The notes below the pieces were generated by a model. It saw only the letters and a program-made list of their open reading frames with translations. It was not told where the DNA came from and ran no database searches. A DNA stretch of 64,000 nt from Hemibagrus wyckioides. Taxonomy: Eukaryota > Chordata > Actinopteri > Siluriformes > Bagridae. The first letter of the stretch is position 1. Every line of letters begins with the position of its first letter. Location of the stretch: the NCBI RefSeq assembly GCF_019097595.1, contig NC_080718.1, forward strand, positions 13,558,157 to 13,622,156, given 5' to 3'. Both the position numbers and the translations under genes were made by a program. Shown here piece by piece: positions 25,679 to 60,163 of the stretch.

Positions 25679-26749
25679 CACCAAACGAATCACTTTCCAA
25701 TACAGTACAAAAGTGATAAAAGATTAAAAAAAAATCAAAGCAAAAAAAAATATATAGATATATATGTTTCAGTGATCCTCCCTAGTTTGGTTTCCTGCAA
25801 AACAAAACAAAAAAAAAACATATGTCACATACTTCACAAAGACACTTTTATAAAAACGACAACTGAACTAATTCACCCAAACGACAAAGGATTCATTTGG
25901 GAGGCAAATCCAAAATCCCCCAGAACTGAGTGCAGAATTCCTACAGTGTAAGCAATCTTAGTTAAAATACAGCTTATCTGAACAGTTCCAAATATAGCAC
26001 GTCCTACTGCCCTAATCTCATTTGCCCAATCTGATTCCGGTGTCTTTATTCAATCATATAAATTTGTTTCGGTTACAAAGCATGTGATAAATACATCTAG
26101 ACCACATCTTCTCATCTTCCTGGCACAGTATAATGTCCAAAGCCTGAAAGGATATGATCAATCAAACAGGCAACAAGTCACCCTGAAGTACTCTTCCCAC
26201 AATCTGCATCTAGACGTCCCAGCCCATATTTTCTGTATTCTCTACTGAAGTACGAAGGCAGATTCGTAGAGATGTGATACCAAGGTTATAAAATATTGAT
26301 TCTCCACACTGCATGCATACAGGTGCTATTTGAATCACATATTAGCACTACACAAAAGGCACATGTGTGTGTGTGTGTGTGTGTGTGCGCGTGCTGGATG
26401 GGCTTTTCTCTACCCAGCTCAGGTCTGCTTACCATATACCCTCTTCAGGAAAGACTTATGAATTGCATATAGGTCGTGGTGCTGCGTGCAACGCCATTTT
26501 ACTCACAGAAGTTGTAGAGCTTTGTAAAATTGTGTACTCTGCTTTGTTAAACGTGATTTTGTAGCCTAACACAATGACAGTGCACGAGACAATTCATTTC
26601 AACATGCACAAGCATTAGATTTTTGGATCAATAAATCTGGCTGAATTTCACCTGGAAATAATATCACACACCCTGAAACAGAAATAACAGCACGTTTTGG
26701 GTTTTTTTATTCTGTAACGGTTTGTCCAGGTCACAAATTTATGTAAATG

Positions 26750-27335
26750 AGTAGCCCTGGATCGATGAGTCGTGTTTTTGGCCGAGATAGCGGAAGCGCG
26801 TGTGCGCCGGTCACCTGCCTTGGCAGTAAAAGCCACTTTTATCCACCAAGGAATTCGGATTTCTGATTGAAAACCAGTGTTAAAAAGGCCGCGACCCGTC
26901 TGTGCTCACATTTATCTGCCACCTATAAAATCGGCTCAAGTTCAAGTGCATAAAGCGCAACGTCTGAATCTCACATCTGCAGGAGCAGAGGGGGAAAAGC
27001 GCCTTGCTGTCTCTCCGACATCGCGCTCGCTCTAGACGGCTACCAGTTTCCTCCTGAATAATGAACTGCACGAAGGGGCAGGGTGATATGAAAACGGAGC
27101 ACAACGTTAATTACCCGTTTTTGCCAAGTCCCAGGCCTGAGCCCTTTTTCTGTTTTGTTGCCGCGGACTCCCGGATCCTCCTCGCGCTCCTCTCCACGTC
27201 CTCCGCCTCCCCGGCCGGCCAGCACTTCTCCCGCGGCCTCGCGCTCACTGCAGAGGGCCAGCCTGCTTCAGGCGCGACGCGTGGTCCTATTGCGAGTCCG
27301 TTTCTCCTTACTCTTGACAACACTGACATTTAATG
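26750..27335 (-). promoter_or_regulatory. CpG-rich block, probable dnmt3a promoter and non-coding exon 1
   Basis: GC- and CpG-rich sequence in an otherwise AT-rich neighbourhood, about 1.1-1.7 kb upstream of the dnmt3a ATG on the same strand. It holds an ETS-like GCGGAAGCG and many CG dinucleotides. On the minus strand a possible donor CAG|GTGACC at 26814-26809 could end a non-coding first exon. Short open frames here on both strands look like GC-rich artefacts. The transcription start is not defined. Confidence 0.55.
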
Positions 27336-27654
27336 TTTAACTCAATCGCTTCATTTGTCGTTTATATCTAATTAATTTAATGTCTGATCGAGCTATATAT
27401 TTTTTCCCTATGTTGTAAAATTATTGTCATAACACTTATTTATCATGTCTAAGCTATTCCTGTGGCATCAGTTTACAAAAAAATAGCAAGGTGTGTCAAG
27501 GTCAGAACACACTACTTTTGATCCTAATACAAGTCCTTCATTCTTTAGCAAGGCACAGTAAACATTCTTGTAAAAGACAACTGTCATATCTGGTTAAACT
27601 AGTCATAAAACATCAATAGTCAAATGCCTTAATAACAATGTCAAAACCAGCACT

Positions 27655-27955
27655 AAGGGTGCAGCAGGAAGCACTGATGCTTCACATCTCCAGGGACCCT
27701 GGTTTGATCCTGGGTTAGGGGTTAATGTCTGGGTCCTTTCTCTAGTTTCCTCCCACCTCCCAAACATACTGATAGGTGATCTGGCTATGATAAATTACCT
27801 AGGTGTGACTGTGTGTGTGTGTGGTGCCCTGTGATGGACAGGTGTTCCATGCAGGGTGTATTCCCAACTCACACCCAGTGTCTTGTGATAGGCTCCAGAT
27901 CCACTGTAATCCTGCCCAGGATAAAGTGGTTCTTGGAGAAGATGAGGATAAAACA
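27655..27955 (+). mobile_element. SINE-like interspersed repeat
   Basis: It has GGGTGCAGCAGGAAGCACTG, a B-box-like GGTTTGATCCTGGG, then GCCCTGTGATGGACAGGTG and GTGATAGGCTCCAGATCCAC. A reverse-oriented relative lies at 47338-47620. Confidence 0.65.
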
Positions 27956-30946
27956 ACATAAACATTTGAAATTAAACTGTAAAAAATTCATTGCTGAAAT
28001 TTAAAGGCAAATCTTACCTCTGGCGGCTCTTCAGGGGACACTCCAGTCATAACAATTCAATCCAAACAGTAACAATGTAGTAATAAACCTTTTCCTTATT
28101 GCTTACGTTTTACTAAACCCAGTGTGGTTGTGAAATTGTGAAAACAGAAGATCTATGATTTTATAGATTTACATCTTGACATAAGCATATGACTGGTATA
28201 TAATGCTAAGAGGTCACATGTCACTGTGGCCTCCAGGTAACTTGTACTTGTCACTTAAAAACAAATCTTTCATCAGATGCCGTAACATGTCAGTGCAATC
28301 TGGAATAACTTTATTACTTCAAGAAATGCAAATGATAATATGCAATATGCATGTGAGATTTCCATCTCTTCAACTGTTTTCAATTTTTTAAAAGAAAATG
28401 AAAAAAAAACCTATTTGTCCTAAACTTTGACTTACTTCTCAGTCTTCCATGAAAACCTGTTTTCTTTTCATGGGTAAAGACCTATTCTAGCTAGCTCACA
28501 TACTTCATATGGCCAGTGTATTTAACTGTTTCATTGCCTAGAAATACTACATACACTACTACTACTACAGGCAGAGTAACACAGGGGGTTGACAGATAAA
28601 ACATGTAAAATACATTATTTCACTGTATTTCAGCCAACATGTCATAATGGCCTGAGAAGAGGTGCATTTTAAAATGTTATATTAACATTGGAAACACTGC
28701 TTCAAAGGTGGTATTTGACAAAAGTTGAATGTTGTTCTAGGCACTGACTGTAGTCTTCTTGCCAGAAATGTGCAGTCCACAACCACAAGACATAAACATC
28801 TTGTATTACTTTTCTAGCAGCTGGGTTGCTAGAAAAGAAATGCAAATAATTATACTTCATCCCAGAACATTTTTAATGTCATTTACAGTTTTATCACCTC
28901 ACTAGCTTATGTTGTAAACATGCTTCTTTATACTGAAATTAGATATGCAATGTTGTTAGATATGTATGATACTAGCTAGTAAAAGGGCATGCTTGCTAGC
29001 AAAGCTTACCTGTAGATTACAAATATTACATGCTTTCAAGTTAATGCAAGCAAAATGCTTAACAGTGTTAAGTATACAGATAATGAAGCATTAGTATTAC
29101 AGTAACAGACTGATTTCTATTCTTTTGGAGCTTTTTTGACAGCTTGTCTAGAACAACTTCAAACAAGAAGAGACGTGTTTAAGCCACCTTCACTGTCACT
29201 CCATAATACAACTTTCTGCCTAATGCCATTTTTAGTTCATGAGAGACTTATATTCAAGAGACGGAGCTTCTTTTGGATGTTCTACACACAGCCGCAGTGC
29301 ACTCCCTGGGTTGTCTAATACCACTATGAAACTGATAAAAAGTCCCCAAGGTATCCAGAAGCCTGGGGGATGAAGCAAAACTGGCTAATTGTTCGTTCAG
29401 GATGCAAGAAGATGAGGAGGTGGTGTGCAAGCTGTAGTAGGTCATTCTGATGGCTAGCTGGTGCAATTTCTTGGAGAGCGGGTGGGTCTTTTGCTGGGAA
29501 GATGTGGTTTGTACAACGCCTTAGTAAGAAAACAAGGCTTTCTTGATTCAAAACCATCATCTGACACCTGATACCTGATTCGAAACCACCATCTGACACC
29601 TACAGCTTTATAGGGAATCTCCAACAGTCAAGTTTGGTTTATTAGCAACTGAGATCTTGTCAAGAGTTTAAACACATATTACATATTTAACACATTTATT
29701 ATTATATTTATTACATATATAACACATATCTAAGTTAAAATGTCTAGGTTGTTGATGAAGTAGCAAGTAATTTCTCATAAGTTGCTCAATTTCCATTAGC
29801 CTTGCCACAGAGCCAAACTTAATGAACCTAAACCCATTCCATAGGGTAAAATCTGTTTTAGGCCATGATCCTAGCCCCTTAATGGACCTGCCAGTAGCCT
29901 CAATGGACAAATCTATCAAATTATTTACAGTATCTTTGCATTTTTAAAAATAATTTACCCCCTAATTTAATCATTACCAAATCCCACCCACCTGCCAGCT
30001 CTTCCCTATCATACGACAGCTATCAGCCAGAGAGGGTGAAAGCTAACATGCTTCCTTTGCTCATGTTCTACCACCAAGCAGCATAACACACTCAAAACTG
30101 CCCTTTTCTGCATCCAGGAGCTCAAAGATGTCCACTGTTATCTAGTGTCACTCTGATTTAACAGGAGACAGCCTGGCCAATTTTGCACACTTGGCTCTCA
30201 GCCACAAATGGATGTGGTATTGTTGGTATGTGATTTCCTAATGATAACTTGAATGCTTTTATGTTGCAACTCTTGGGAGCTTGTTTTGGCAGCAGGCAAG
30301 AAATGTATAACTCTTCATCATTAATGCTTGTTAGCATTGTGTCTTTTGAATCAAAAAGAAAATCTTTTATGCATTTTTGCATTTTTCTTTGTAGATACTG
30401 CAGGTGTAACAAGTGTATTATATTTGTACAGATTCAACAACAGATTCAATTTTATTTAATTACTTAACTGGACCCTTCCATGTGTATTCAGGGGCAAAAA
30501 AACTGCACCACCAGAAATATACTTAATACATAAGACTTTGTAGTGGACTGTGTGTTTATTGCTTATTACTTGCTTCTCCTCCCCACACCCTAATGTTAAA
30601 TATAACTTCATATCTCATATATTAGAAATAACTTCATATCTCTGGTTAGAATGAAATAATAATCTCTACATAATGTTAGACTACATCAGTTTGAGCCATA
30701 TCTGACTTTTTAGGTAACAAAATTAGATATTACAATAGCCCTGAAGGTTTATAGTTTAAGTATTCAAGTTCAAAAGTAAGCTAGATTTGACCTTTTGGCT
30801 GATGTGGTACACTGGACCGGAAGCACCTGTGCAGCTTGCAGTATTTGACATGGAGAGGGTAGACTAGCTGGGACAGGTTCAGACGTGAAGAAGGCACCAC
30901 TCAGCACTCAACAATTTCTTTCTCCCTTACCTGTGCTGGATCAAGC

Positions 30947-31019
30947 TCCCCTTGACTAAAGTGACAGGTCTTGTGATGTTGATGATGATACTCCCCTTGA
31001 CTAAAGTGACAGGTCTTGT
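30947..31019. repeat. Short tandem duplication
   Basis: CTCCCCTTGACTAAAGTGAC with AGGTCTTGT appears twice, at 30947-30975 and 30991-31019, separated by a GATGATGAT-like spacer. Confidence 0.9.
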
Positions 31020-31239
31020 CATTCTTCCTTCATATCTAGCCAGAGTCAACTTTAGAAGCTGTTTCAGCTCAGATATGCCAGCACTCCAGTGATGGCTATT
31101 GACACACACACACACACCCATACACACACACCTTCCATTTTCAGGTACCTAAATCTAACCCTAAACTTATCTCAGAAACCAAAATAACATAAATAACATA
31201 TTTTAATATTTTTTTAAATAAAAGGTTCAATTTGTTTAG

Positions 31240-31242
<3 letters not shown>

Positions 31243-31307
<65 letters not shown>
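31243..31307. repeat. (TA)n microsatellite
   Basis: About 65 bases of pure alternating AT. Tyr-Ile frames across it are artefacts. Confidence 0.97.
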
Positions 31308-31313
<6 letters not shown>

Positions 31314-34300
31314 ATTTCCCCACACACATTTTTATATATTTCACCTTTAATAATTTACAAAAAAAGACATATCTGATAGACATAAATCATGGTCTTGAAA
31401 GTCAAACATTGCAATAAACAAGGAATAAAGCCCTGACATATAAAATTAACTTAGCACGAGCATATCATTTTAAGTGACAGGTTCTGGATTTTCAAACAAA
31501 TCATATAATTACAACAGGATATTAAAAATTAAAGCAGTATTTAATGTCCCGGTATGTTCAGACAGTATGACACTACAGATCTTTGTGGCATACAGTACAG
31601 TGTTGATAAATTTTTTTATCCCAGGGTTCATTCTGCAGTATGTGTAATCTTTCATGATTGTGAACCTTCTCAGTGGACTATTTGGATGAATTCGGAATCG
31701 TAGGCTGTGATTAAAAAAAACAACAACAAAAAAACACAAACACACAGAACAAGGACAGAAGGACACGCTAAAGTTTGGCAAACAGTTTGGCACAAATTTA
31801 AAGGCAGAACAATAAGTTTTCCAATGAGCACAGATAAATAATTGCATTCCTACAAAGTCACATACTAAAACTCCTATCTAAGCGTTGCACATGTGCAGAA
31901 TACTTTTTTTTTTTTTCATTATTATTTATAGAGCACTTTATACAGTACATCTAGGCACACCTACATCATAAGATTGCATTCATATTTGTAGCAAATGAAA
32001 CAACATGATCGTTCCTATTCACCTTTCAAAGCAAAAAAATCTGTTCCATTGGTACTTTACACAGTAGAGTAAGAATTACAAAGCAAATGAGTTGAATTGA
32101 ATTCGGATTTTAAAGCCTGTACGTCTGACGTGAATGTTTCAAACATGCTTCACCACCTATAACATCAATCACAACCATGTTTCCATCTAAAATTTTAGCG
32201 TTGTTTCTCGTAATTCATACATTAAGCATTCATACATACATCATTATCGCCCGCTATCGAGTGTCAAAAATAAATTAAGCAATTCTCATGACGCACACCT
32301 ACTGTTACCAAAGAAGCATCTGATTTCACACAGTGTTTAACAATAATAAGAACTTATTCTTGGTGAAAAGCATTTAACATACGTAATGCAGAAGTGTATG
32401 GGTTTTTTTATGTGTGTGTGTGTGTGAGTGTGTGTGTAGAAATACAATATAAATCAATAGAAGTGAATCATTGCCTATTGCCCATCTATTGTCTCCCACA
32501 AAGTGATCTCTTAAATGATATTACTATTCCACAGTTTAAGACACGATCTTCAAAGAGTTGATCTAATCATAACAGTCATATTTCTATCATATGCAGAAAG
32601 GAACAGATTAGTGTTTTGTCTTTTTATTTAATAAGAAATGATTACCTGCCATTCAAATTCCCCCAAAGCAATAGAATAAACAGAACACACAGTTATATAC
32701 ATTATATTCTGATGAATGCAATTATTGAACCTGAATTCTTTTTTTTTTTTTAAATTCAAGTACAGTATCATTTTCTTGCTCATAACTGCAAAGCTCTGTA
32801 CTGTAAAACTTTAAAATCTGAGAGATCAACAAAATATTTTATGCACAGCCCCTAAGCCTTTCCCCCTCAACCCTAAACCCCAAACCCACCCCAACCCCGT
32901 CTCTATCCCCATCCACCCACCCTCCTCAAATATTTCCTCTATTTCACCACTGTACATTCCATCTTCTCTCTACACAGTCCAGCAGGAACTTCCTACTACA
33001 GCTCTGTTGACTCCCATCGGCCAATCAGGCCAATCTATAAAGATTTTATGGTCTGTGCTAATCTTTGATCTGCAAACCTTCCTGGGCTGAAGTCAATGCC
33101 ATGATTTGTTCGCTTCTTTCTTTGCCACTATCCCTAGTCCCTGAGCACCAGTTTCACTTATTTAGAGCATGACTACTGACTAAAAAGCTTTTGAAGTGAC
33201 TAACAGAAAGTCATTTTTCACTCCAACAGTACTGGTAAACAGCTATAACTACCTCTTTTCCCTTTAAACTCTTTGAAACAGACTGCCTTTGTTTTGTTTG
33301 TTTTGTTTTTAATGCACCACCGTTTGGATCTATGTGACTGAGAAGCGACTGGAAGGCTTTCGAGGGATGTACAATTTGAAGATGGAATTAAAAACATATA
33401 TCAACATACGGTAACAAGTGGTTCAAAGTAGCATCCTCACAGAGATTCCCTGACAAACACCTGGCTTTATAAGAGAGCTCTGACCTAGTGCTTTATCATG
33501 GGTTGAGTGGACTAGCAGCAGTTTGGATGAACATGATCAGAGTGGGTGAGAGGAAGGACTCCCACGCTCACCACAGTCAAATTAAACGTCACATGCAGGT
33601 CAAAGACAAGGGTCCTCCTTTTATGAAACGTCATGCAAAACTCAAACAACACAAACGAAAACATTATCACTAATTCTACAAAATCGTTATCTGAGGAGGA
33701 CACCTATAGGAAAGAGCTGCAGCTGAGATCAGTGAGTTGTTCCCAGTGTTAACACCGACTATGCACAGTGTGACCGTTTCGGAGACTGAAATCAAAAGTT
33801 TTTCGATGTGACAAAGCACAAACAAGCCATTCCCTTGCAGACATGACAATGAAAATGTTACATAATTACAACAGGTTTATACAGATAAGACATATAGCGC
33901 TATATATATTTATATTCTCCTTAGTAGATACAGCTTGCTCTCTGCAAAATGTGATGAAGTGTTCATTTCACATAGTGAAACCTGGCTGGGAAGAGCATGC
34001 ATTACTTTATGTGCTAATGCCAGGAAGGGTTTTGCTGTCGCTGGTCCTTGCCAGTCACATCCAGACATTTAGAATGACGGGGTGGAGTGCCTGTTCCCAT
34101 AATGCCTCTGTGCTGACACTGGATGAAACACAGACATAAGGTTAGCGACTGTGACCGCTCTGCACTAAAGGAACATTCCAGACACAGGCATTGCTGGGTT
34201 CGAACTTTTGTCATGTGCACATAATACAACTATTGAGTGTTTTCATTAGTTATACTCACATGTAAAATTCCATACTGTTTTACTCAGACTCAGCTAGAAA

Positions 34301-34699
34301 ACAGACAGAAAGGAGAGCTAAAACACAGCTGAAGTGCTAACCCTTGTTTGGATTTCAATTACGTGGGCGCACAATTTTGCGGAAGTTGAATTCCATCTTC
34401 TAGAAACATCTGCCATCAAATACTGTCAGCTGGGTAAAGAATAAAGCAGTCTATGCTAAATATTAGTTCTAAATTTGCCTTGGCGTTTATTTATTCCGCT
34501 TTCTATTTGTTTTGTTTTTTGTACTAAAGTTGGTTTTATTACACCCTTCTTAACATACCAGTAGAGGTGAGAATCATCTATATACCTTCTTGTGCCGGGA
34601 AAGTTGCACAGTGACGTATAACAGAGTATTTGCAAAAATTCCACTGACATACAGCCAAATATTTCTTTCTACTTTGTGCACATGTGTACACAATATGGA

Positions 34700-36080
34700 G
34701 CTATTCACTTACCAGCATGTGATTACACACAGAGCTACAGGTATCCAGTCCTTTAATACTGTGCCTCCTCTCATCCACTTATCCAATGGAGCCATGCTGA
34801 GCTTGTGTCTGAACCTCTTAAATGCTGAAGATGGACATCACCTATGTCCACACAGCTATGTCCATTTTAAGGATGTGGTGTCTGACTTGGATAGCAATCA
34901 CTGCGGGGCAGACAATGCTTAGCTAGAATTCAGGATTGAACTGCTATGTTCAACTCCACTATCATCTGTATCTAAGGAAACTGAGGACAAGAGCAAGGTC
35001 TCTCTACCTTGCACAGAATTCTCACAGGTAGGCCAATCCATATTCAATGTCTTTAAGAGCAACTGTACAATGGTGCAGTGGATACACTTTCAAAACCATG
35101 CAAATCCATGCTTATACCAAGAAATGGTAAGCCAGATCTGCACATGTGCAATGCTTTGCCAATGCCAGGCCAACATGCTGCCAATTGTGGTTCTCCCTGG
35201 CAGAGTTATACGGACAGCTTTGGAAAGATGCATTGTCCGTGACTGGCCTCACCATCTATTATTTGCCTTGGCTTCTTTACTGCTCACCTTGAGCATTGTA
35301 CAGAATTTGCCAACTAGGACGCAGAGACCTATTCTTGGCCTCAAAATGGCCAGAAAATCCTTGGTTTCTACTATTGCTTTCACTAGCAGGGAAACATCCT
35401 GGCAGTGCATAAAAGTAGTCCAGGACACTGCACAGCTTTTAATGGAGGCTATTCCCCCAAATGTTTGAGCATCTTATAAACTGGATTTGCTGCCAATTTC
35501 AAAAAATACAATTTTTTTCTTCAAGCACTCTTAGATAGCAAGTCCCCATATATGCTAAAGTATCTCTATGAAGGCTCAAATGTTTATTATGACCTCCATC
35601 CACTACCCACTACAGTTCTTTAAGAGACTTAAAGAACCCCCCCAAAAAATATCACTTCATTAAAATGTGTTGGGGAATTGCATGCTCTGGTGATAAGCTT
35701 GCCTTGGAGGTTTTAGTGGCCAGGTAATCTCGGGTGACCTTTTGGTTGAACCCAGGATCCATGCACAAGATCAAATCACCCAACATTATGGATCGCTTGA
35801 TTGACCTTCCAGCTTTCCATGCAGGCAAAACTCCAGAGCACACACTGTGGTTTTATCTAGACTTGGCTGTGGCCATTCAGTCCTCAGGCCAACTGTTCAT
35901 CTGCCATGGAAGAAACGATCGTTGACAAAGACTTCACCTTCACCACCTGCAGATGGGTCATGCCATTCCCTACTATGACATGCCACTCTGCAAGGAATGT
36001 CTCCTCCTCATGTGCATTATAAGTCTATGTTGCTGCAACATGCACATTTTCCACAATCAAAGGTAATATTGCCTCTCCCA
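34700..36080 (+). pseudogene. Decayed DIRS-type (tyrosine recombinase) retrotransposon
   Basis: Frames on the plus strand, broken by stops, retain pieces in DIRS order. A gag-like AEDGHHLCPHSYVHF lies near 34820-34870. A recombinase-like segment with LNPGSMHKIKSPN and SSGQLFICHG lies at 35734-35925. Then CHSARNVSSSCAL near 35980-36018 resembles the AHSTRSVSSSWAL block of DIRS/Ngaro recombinases that carries the catalytic HxxR. The middle (35070-35468) is open but unrecognised. It is clearly inactive. Family assignment is from motif memory. Confidence 0.5.
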
Positions 36081-36498
36081 ATGGTGTGAAATCTTTCTGA
36101 TTAGTCCTGAGGCAAGTCCTGTTCCTCATGACATTGTTGGCATTTGTGATTCTCACTGCCCCTGGCTGTTAGGAGAGGTGAAACAAAACACTTCTTCCAT
36201 ATGTAACTATGATCTATGATACAATGAAAAGGTTATTAGGAAACCTTTGTGCCTTTATAACAGTGATCTTTACTGCAAGTCCTGCGTTATACATCACTAA
36301 ATGACTTTGCTGGAAGTTGTTTGCAAATGCACAAGAAGAGTAACCAGGTGAATCTCACTGCAGTTACCTGGAGTTCATAGAGCCACACTTAAGTATGAAA
36401 CTAGAAAGCCCTACATTCATTCAAGAGGAAAGTCAAGGAATCAGAAATGAAGTTGGTGTTTGAAGACAAAGAAATATGAAGGTCAAAAGATAACTCAC

Positions 36499-57584
<21,086 letters not shown>

Positions 57585-57935
57585 TCTAAACAACACAAAC
57601 ACACAATGACTCTTAACATCTTTTCTTTCATCATATGCCTTCTAATGTGAAGTCATGATTCTCTAAAATGAATTGCGTAGAAAGAAACACTACATTTTGC
57701 TGAGTATTGAATTTCTCTATCTAAAGCATTTCTGTTTTTCAGGTAAATATTTAAGTAATACTTTCCATAAAATCAGTGCCAACAGTGGCATACAGATGTT
57801 CTGAAATACGTTTTAATGCTAAACTTGAGCAAGTTTAGCATTAAAAGTCAAAATTCAAAGACAAACTAAAGCTAACATACAGCATGTTATGTGTCATAAT
57901 AAAGCGTAAATAAATGTGTGAAGTAAATAATTCAC

Positions 57936-57985
57936 CTGTCAGTTGGGCTGAATCTCAGCTAAAAGGAAGCAAAATCGGGAAGTTC
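57936..57985 (-). other. dtnb: Probable dtnb 5' UTR exon
   Basis: A 50-base segment with a good acceptor (TTCTTCTGTTACAG) and a GTGAAT donor, about 350 bases upstream of the start exon. It has stops in frame and no ATG, so it would be non-coding leader. Confidence 0.5.
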
Positions 57986-58649
57986 CTGTAACAGAAGAAA
58001 AAAACAAAAACAACAACAATAACAACCATTTAGACCGTTAGCTAAGGATATACGTTACATATATGGCCGTCTGGTCTCAATAAAAAATGCGATTATAATA
58101 AGGCCTTTGTTAAAATCACTTACACTTTTTTTGTGCTGGTTTTCACAAAAGAGCACTTTAACTCCTATAATAATGTGCAAATAATGAGTCTGTATACAAC
58201 CACTATCTGCAAAGGCAGCATCATCTGCTATAATGATACAAAGGCTGCCAAAATGACTCTTTAATGATAGGCAGGAAGCATAGTGCCGAGTCTGCAGTCC
58301 GTGTAAAAGCCAGAAGTTATAGATTGCTGTGGGAAAAAGCTCTTTTGAAGTATCTTTGGCCTGTTTGAGGTTCAATTTTGTAAATACCTTTTAGTTGCTC
58401 TGATCCCAAGCTCGGGAAATTCAAAACGTCAAAAGCTTTAGTACTTTTTACAACAACTTTAAAAGGCATTTGTTTAAGCAGGATCAGTTATTGGGTCCAG
58501 ATTTACAATAATCACTCTAACTACAGACGTTTCCCCATTAGTTTCTCTATAGTTACTGAATATTGTTAGCAGCTGCTAAAAAAGTTTCGTTAGAATATAA
58601 TTGAATAATAAGCTGGGACTGTTTGGTGATTTCATAAATATGTTTTAAA

Positions 58650-58723
58650 TAACCACTTCATCCTGTTCAGGGTTCTGGAGAATCCTGGGAACTGTAAGCA
58701 GTACACCCAGAATGGGATGGCAG

Positions 58724-58764
<41 letters not shown>

Positions 58765-58960
58765 GTAGCCAATTCATCTATTTGTCATTCTCCTGGAAGG
58801 TCGGAGGAAACCAGAGAACCCTGAGGAGATGGACCAGGACATTATTATCGATTCATGTTCAGTATATGCTTTATTCTGGTCAGGGTTACGTGTGAGTTTG
58901 AATCCCATGACCACCAAGCTGCCCCTACTGGGCCCTAGTGGGGTAAATGAGATGATGATT
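58650..58960. repeat. SINE remnants with (CA)n
   Basis: 58650-58830 resembles the reverse tail of the local SINEs (CATCCTGTTCAGGGTTCTGG), interrupted by (CA)n at 58726-58759. 58865-58945 carries GAGTTTGAATCCCATGACCA, a SINE B-box-like piece. Confidence 0.5.
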
Positions 58961-59429
58961 GAAGATGGAGATGATGTTTAAGTTAATGTTGAAGATGATG
59001 ACATTGTTGATGATGATGTTGAAGTTAATGTTGAAGATGGAGATGATGAGTATGATAATGTTAAAGATGGAGATGTTGATGTTGATGTTGATGATGTTGA
59101 AGTGAATGTTGAAGATGGAGATGATGATGATGTTGAAGTGAATGTTGAAGATGGAGATGATGATGATGATGCTGAAGTGAATGTTGAAGATGGAGATGAT
59201 GATGATGATGATGATGATGCTGAAGTGAATGTTGAAGATGGAGATGATGATGATGATGATGTTCAAGTGAATGTTGAAGATGGAGATGATGATGCTGATG
59301 CTGAAGTGAATGTTGAAGATGGAGTTGATGATGCTGAAGTGAATGTTGAAGATGGAGATGGAGATGATGACGATGATGATGATGTTGAAGTGAATGTTGA
59401 AGATGGAGAAGATGATGACAATGATGATG

Positions 59430-59481
<52 letters not shown>
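58955..59481. repeat. GAT-rich minisatellite with (TTA)n tail
   Basis: A unit built on GAAGTGAATGTTGAAGATGG plus variable (GAT)n is repeated at least eight times, followed by about 50 bases of (ATT)n. It leaves long open frames on both strands (127 residues plus, about 200 minus). These arise because GAT and ATC repeats lack stops; no gene is inferred. Confidence 0.9.
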
Positions 59482-59482
<1 letters not shown>

Positions 59483-60163
59483 TGATATTAGCAAATGCAT
59501 TCTAGTTTGAAGGAGCAGTGTGCTGGTGTTCATTGAGCCACTCCACTCTCAGGCGCAGCGAATAGGAGCTCTGCCTCACACCATTATGTCATACGCATCG
59601 TTTGCTGAGTGTGAATTACACACTGAGATCATTACTGCATAACGCCTTGTGCATGATAATAATTCATTGCGCCCTCATAACGCGATCATGTAGTGCTGGA
59701 GCTTGTAAATGAAACGCTGTCCACGATGAAAAATGACAAAAAAAAAGAAAAGTAATGAAAATAAAGAAAAATAAAATTCGAATGAAACAACCGCACCTCG
59801 ATCCGCGGCAATGACATCGCGCTTTGACGTGAGCCAACGTGAGCGCGCGGCCGAAATCGTGGCTGAGGAGAGACTCCATCCACTCGGCAAAAACAAAAAG
59901 CTCTCGGTGTGAGCCATGACAGCGTGAAAACACGCACAATTCCCCACGGTTACGTGGACACGTCAGTTTGCGGCTGTGTGACAAATTCCGCTCTCTTTGA
60001 TCTTATTTACTCAAAACAAAGCGGGCGCGAGCGCAGCGGGTTACACCGTCCGTACATTTTAATGCGCGAGTCATATAGAGCGTCATAGAGCATTATACAG
60101 GATGAGATCATTACAGCATTAGAGACTCGGCCTCTCGAAACAGCCGTTTGCAAATCATCTTAC

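Larger units (their letters stand above)
27331..36498. other. Intergenic region between dnmt3a and dtnb, probably including the dtnb 3' UTR
   Basis: No intact gene is seen. Contents are a SINE-like repeat (27655-27955), a tandem duplication (30947-31019), a (TA)n tract (31243-31307), a C-rich G-quadruplex motif (32862-32898) and a decayed DIRS-type retrotransposon (about 34700-36080). The final dtnb codons and 3' UTR should lie here because the last resolved dtnb exon ends at a splice donor at 36498. I could not fix the terminal exon. Confidence 0.55.

Noticed and set aside
27040..27340. Several overlapping 60-90 residue frames on both strands
   Set aside because: They lie in the CpG-rich dnmt3a promoter block, where high GC removes stops; no similarity or exon logic.
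31141..31417. Tyr-Ile repeat frames
   Set aside because: Read through a (TA)n tract.
35070..35468. 132-residue plus-strand frame as an independent gene
   Set aside because: It lies between the gag-like and recombinase-like pieces of a decayed retroelement and shows no known domain; best read as part of that relic.
59102..59485. 127-residue Asp/Glu-rich open frame
   Set aside because: It is translation of a GAT-rich minisatellite and a (ATT)n tail; the opposite strand is open too, which is expected from the repeat composition.
58925..59533. 202-residue Ile-rich open frame on the minus strand
   Set aside because: Same minisatellite read backwards; no gene-like composition or splice context.
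59664..59984. Three overlapping minus-strand frames of 83-106 residues
   Set aside because: They fall in the dtnb promoter and intron 1 and show no family features.
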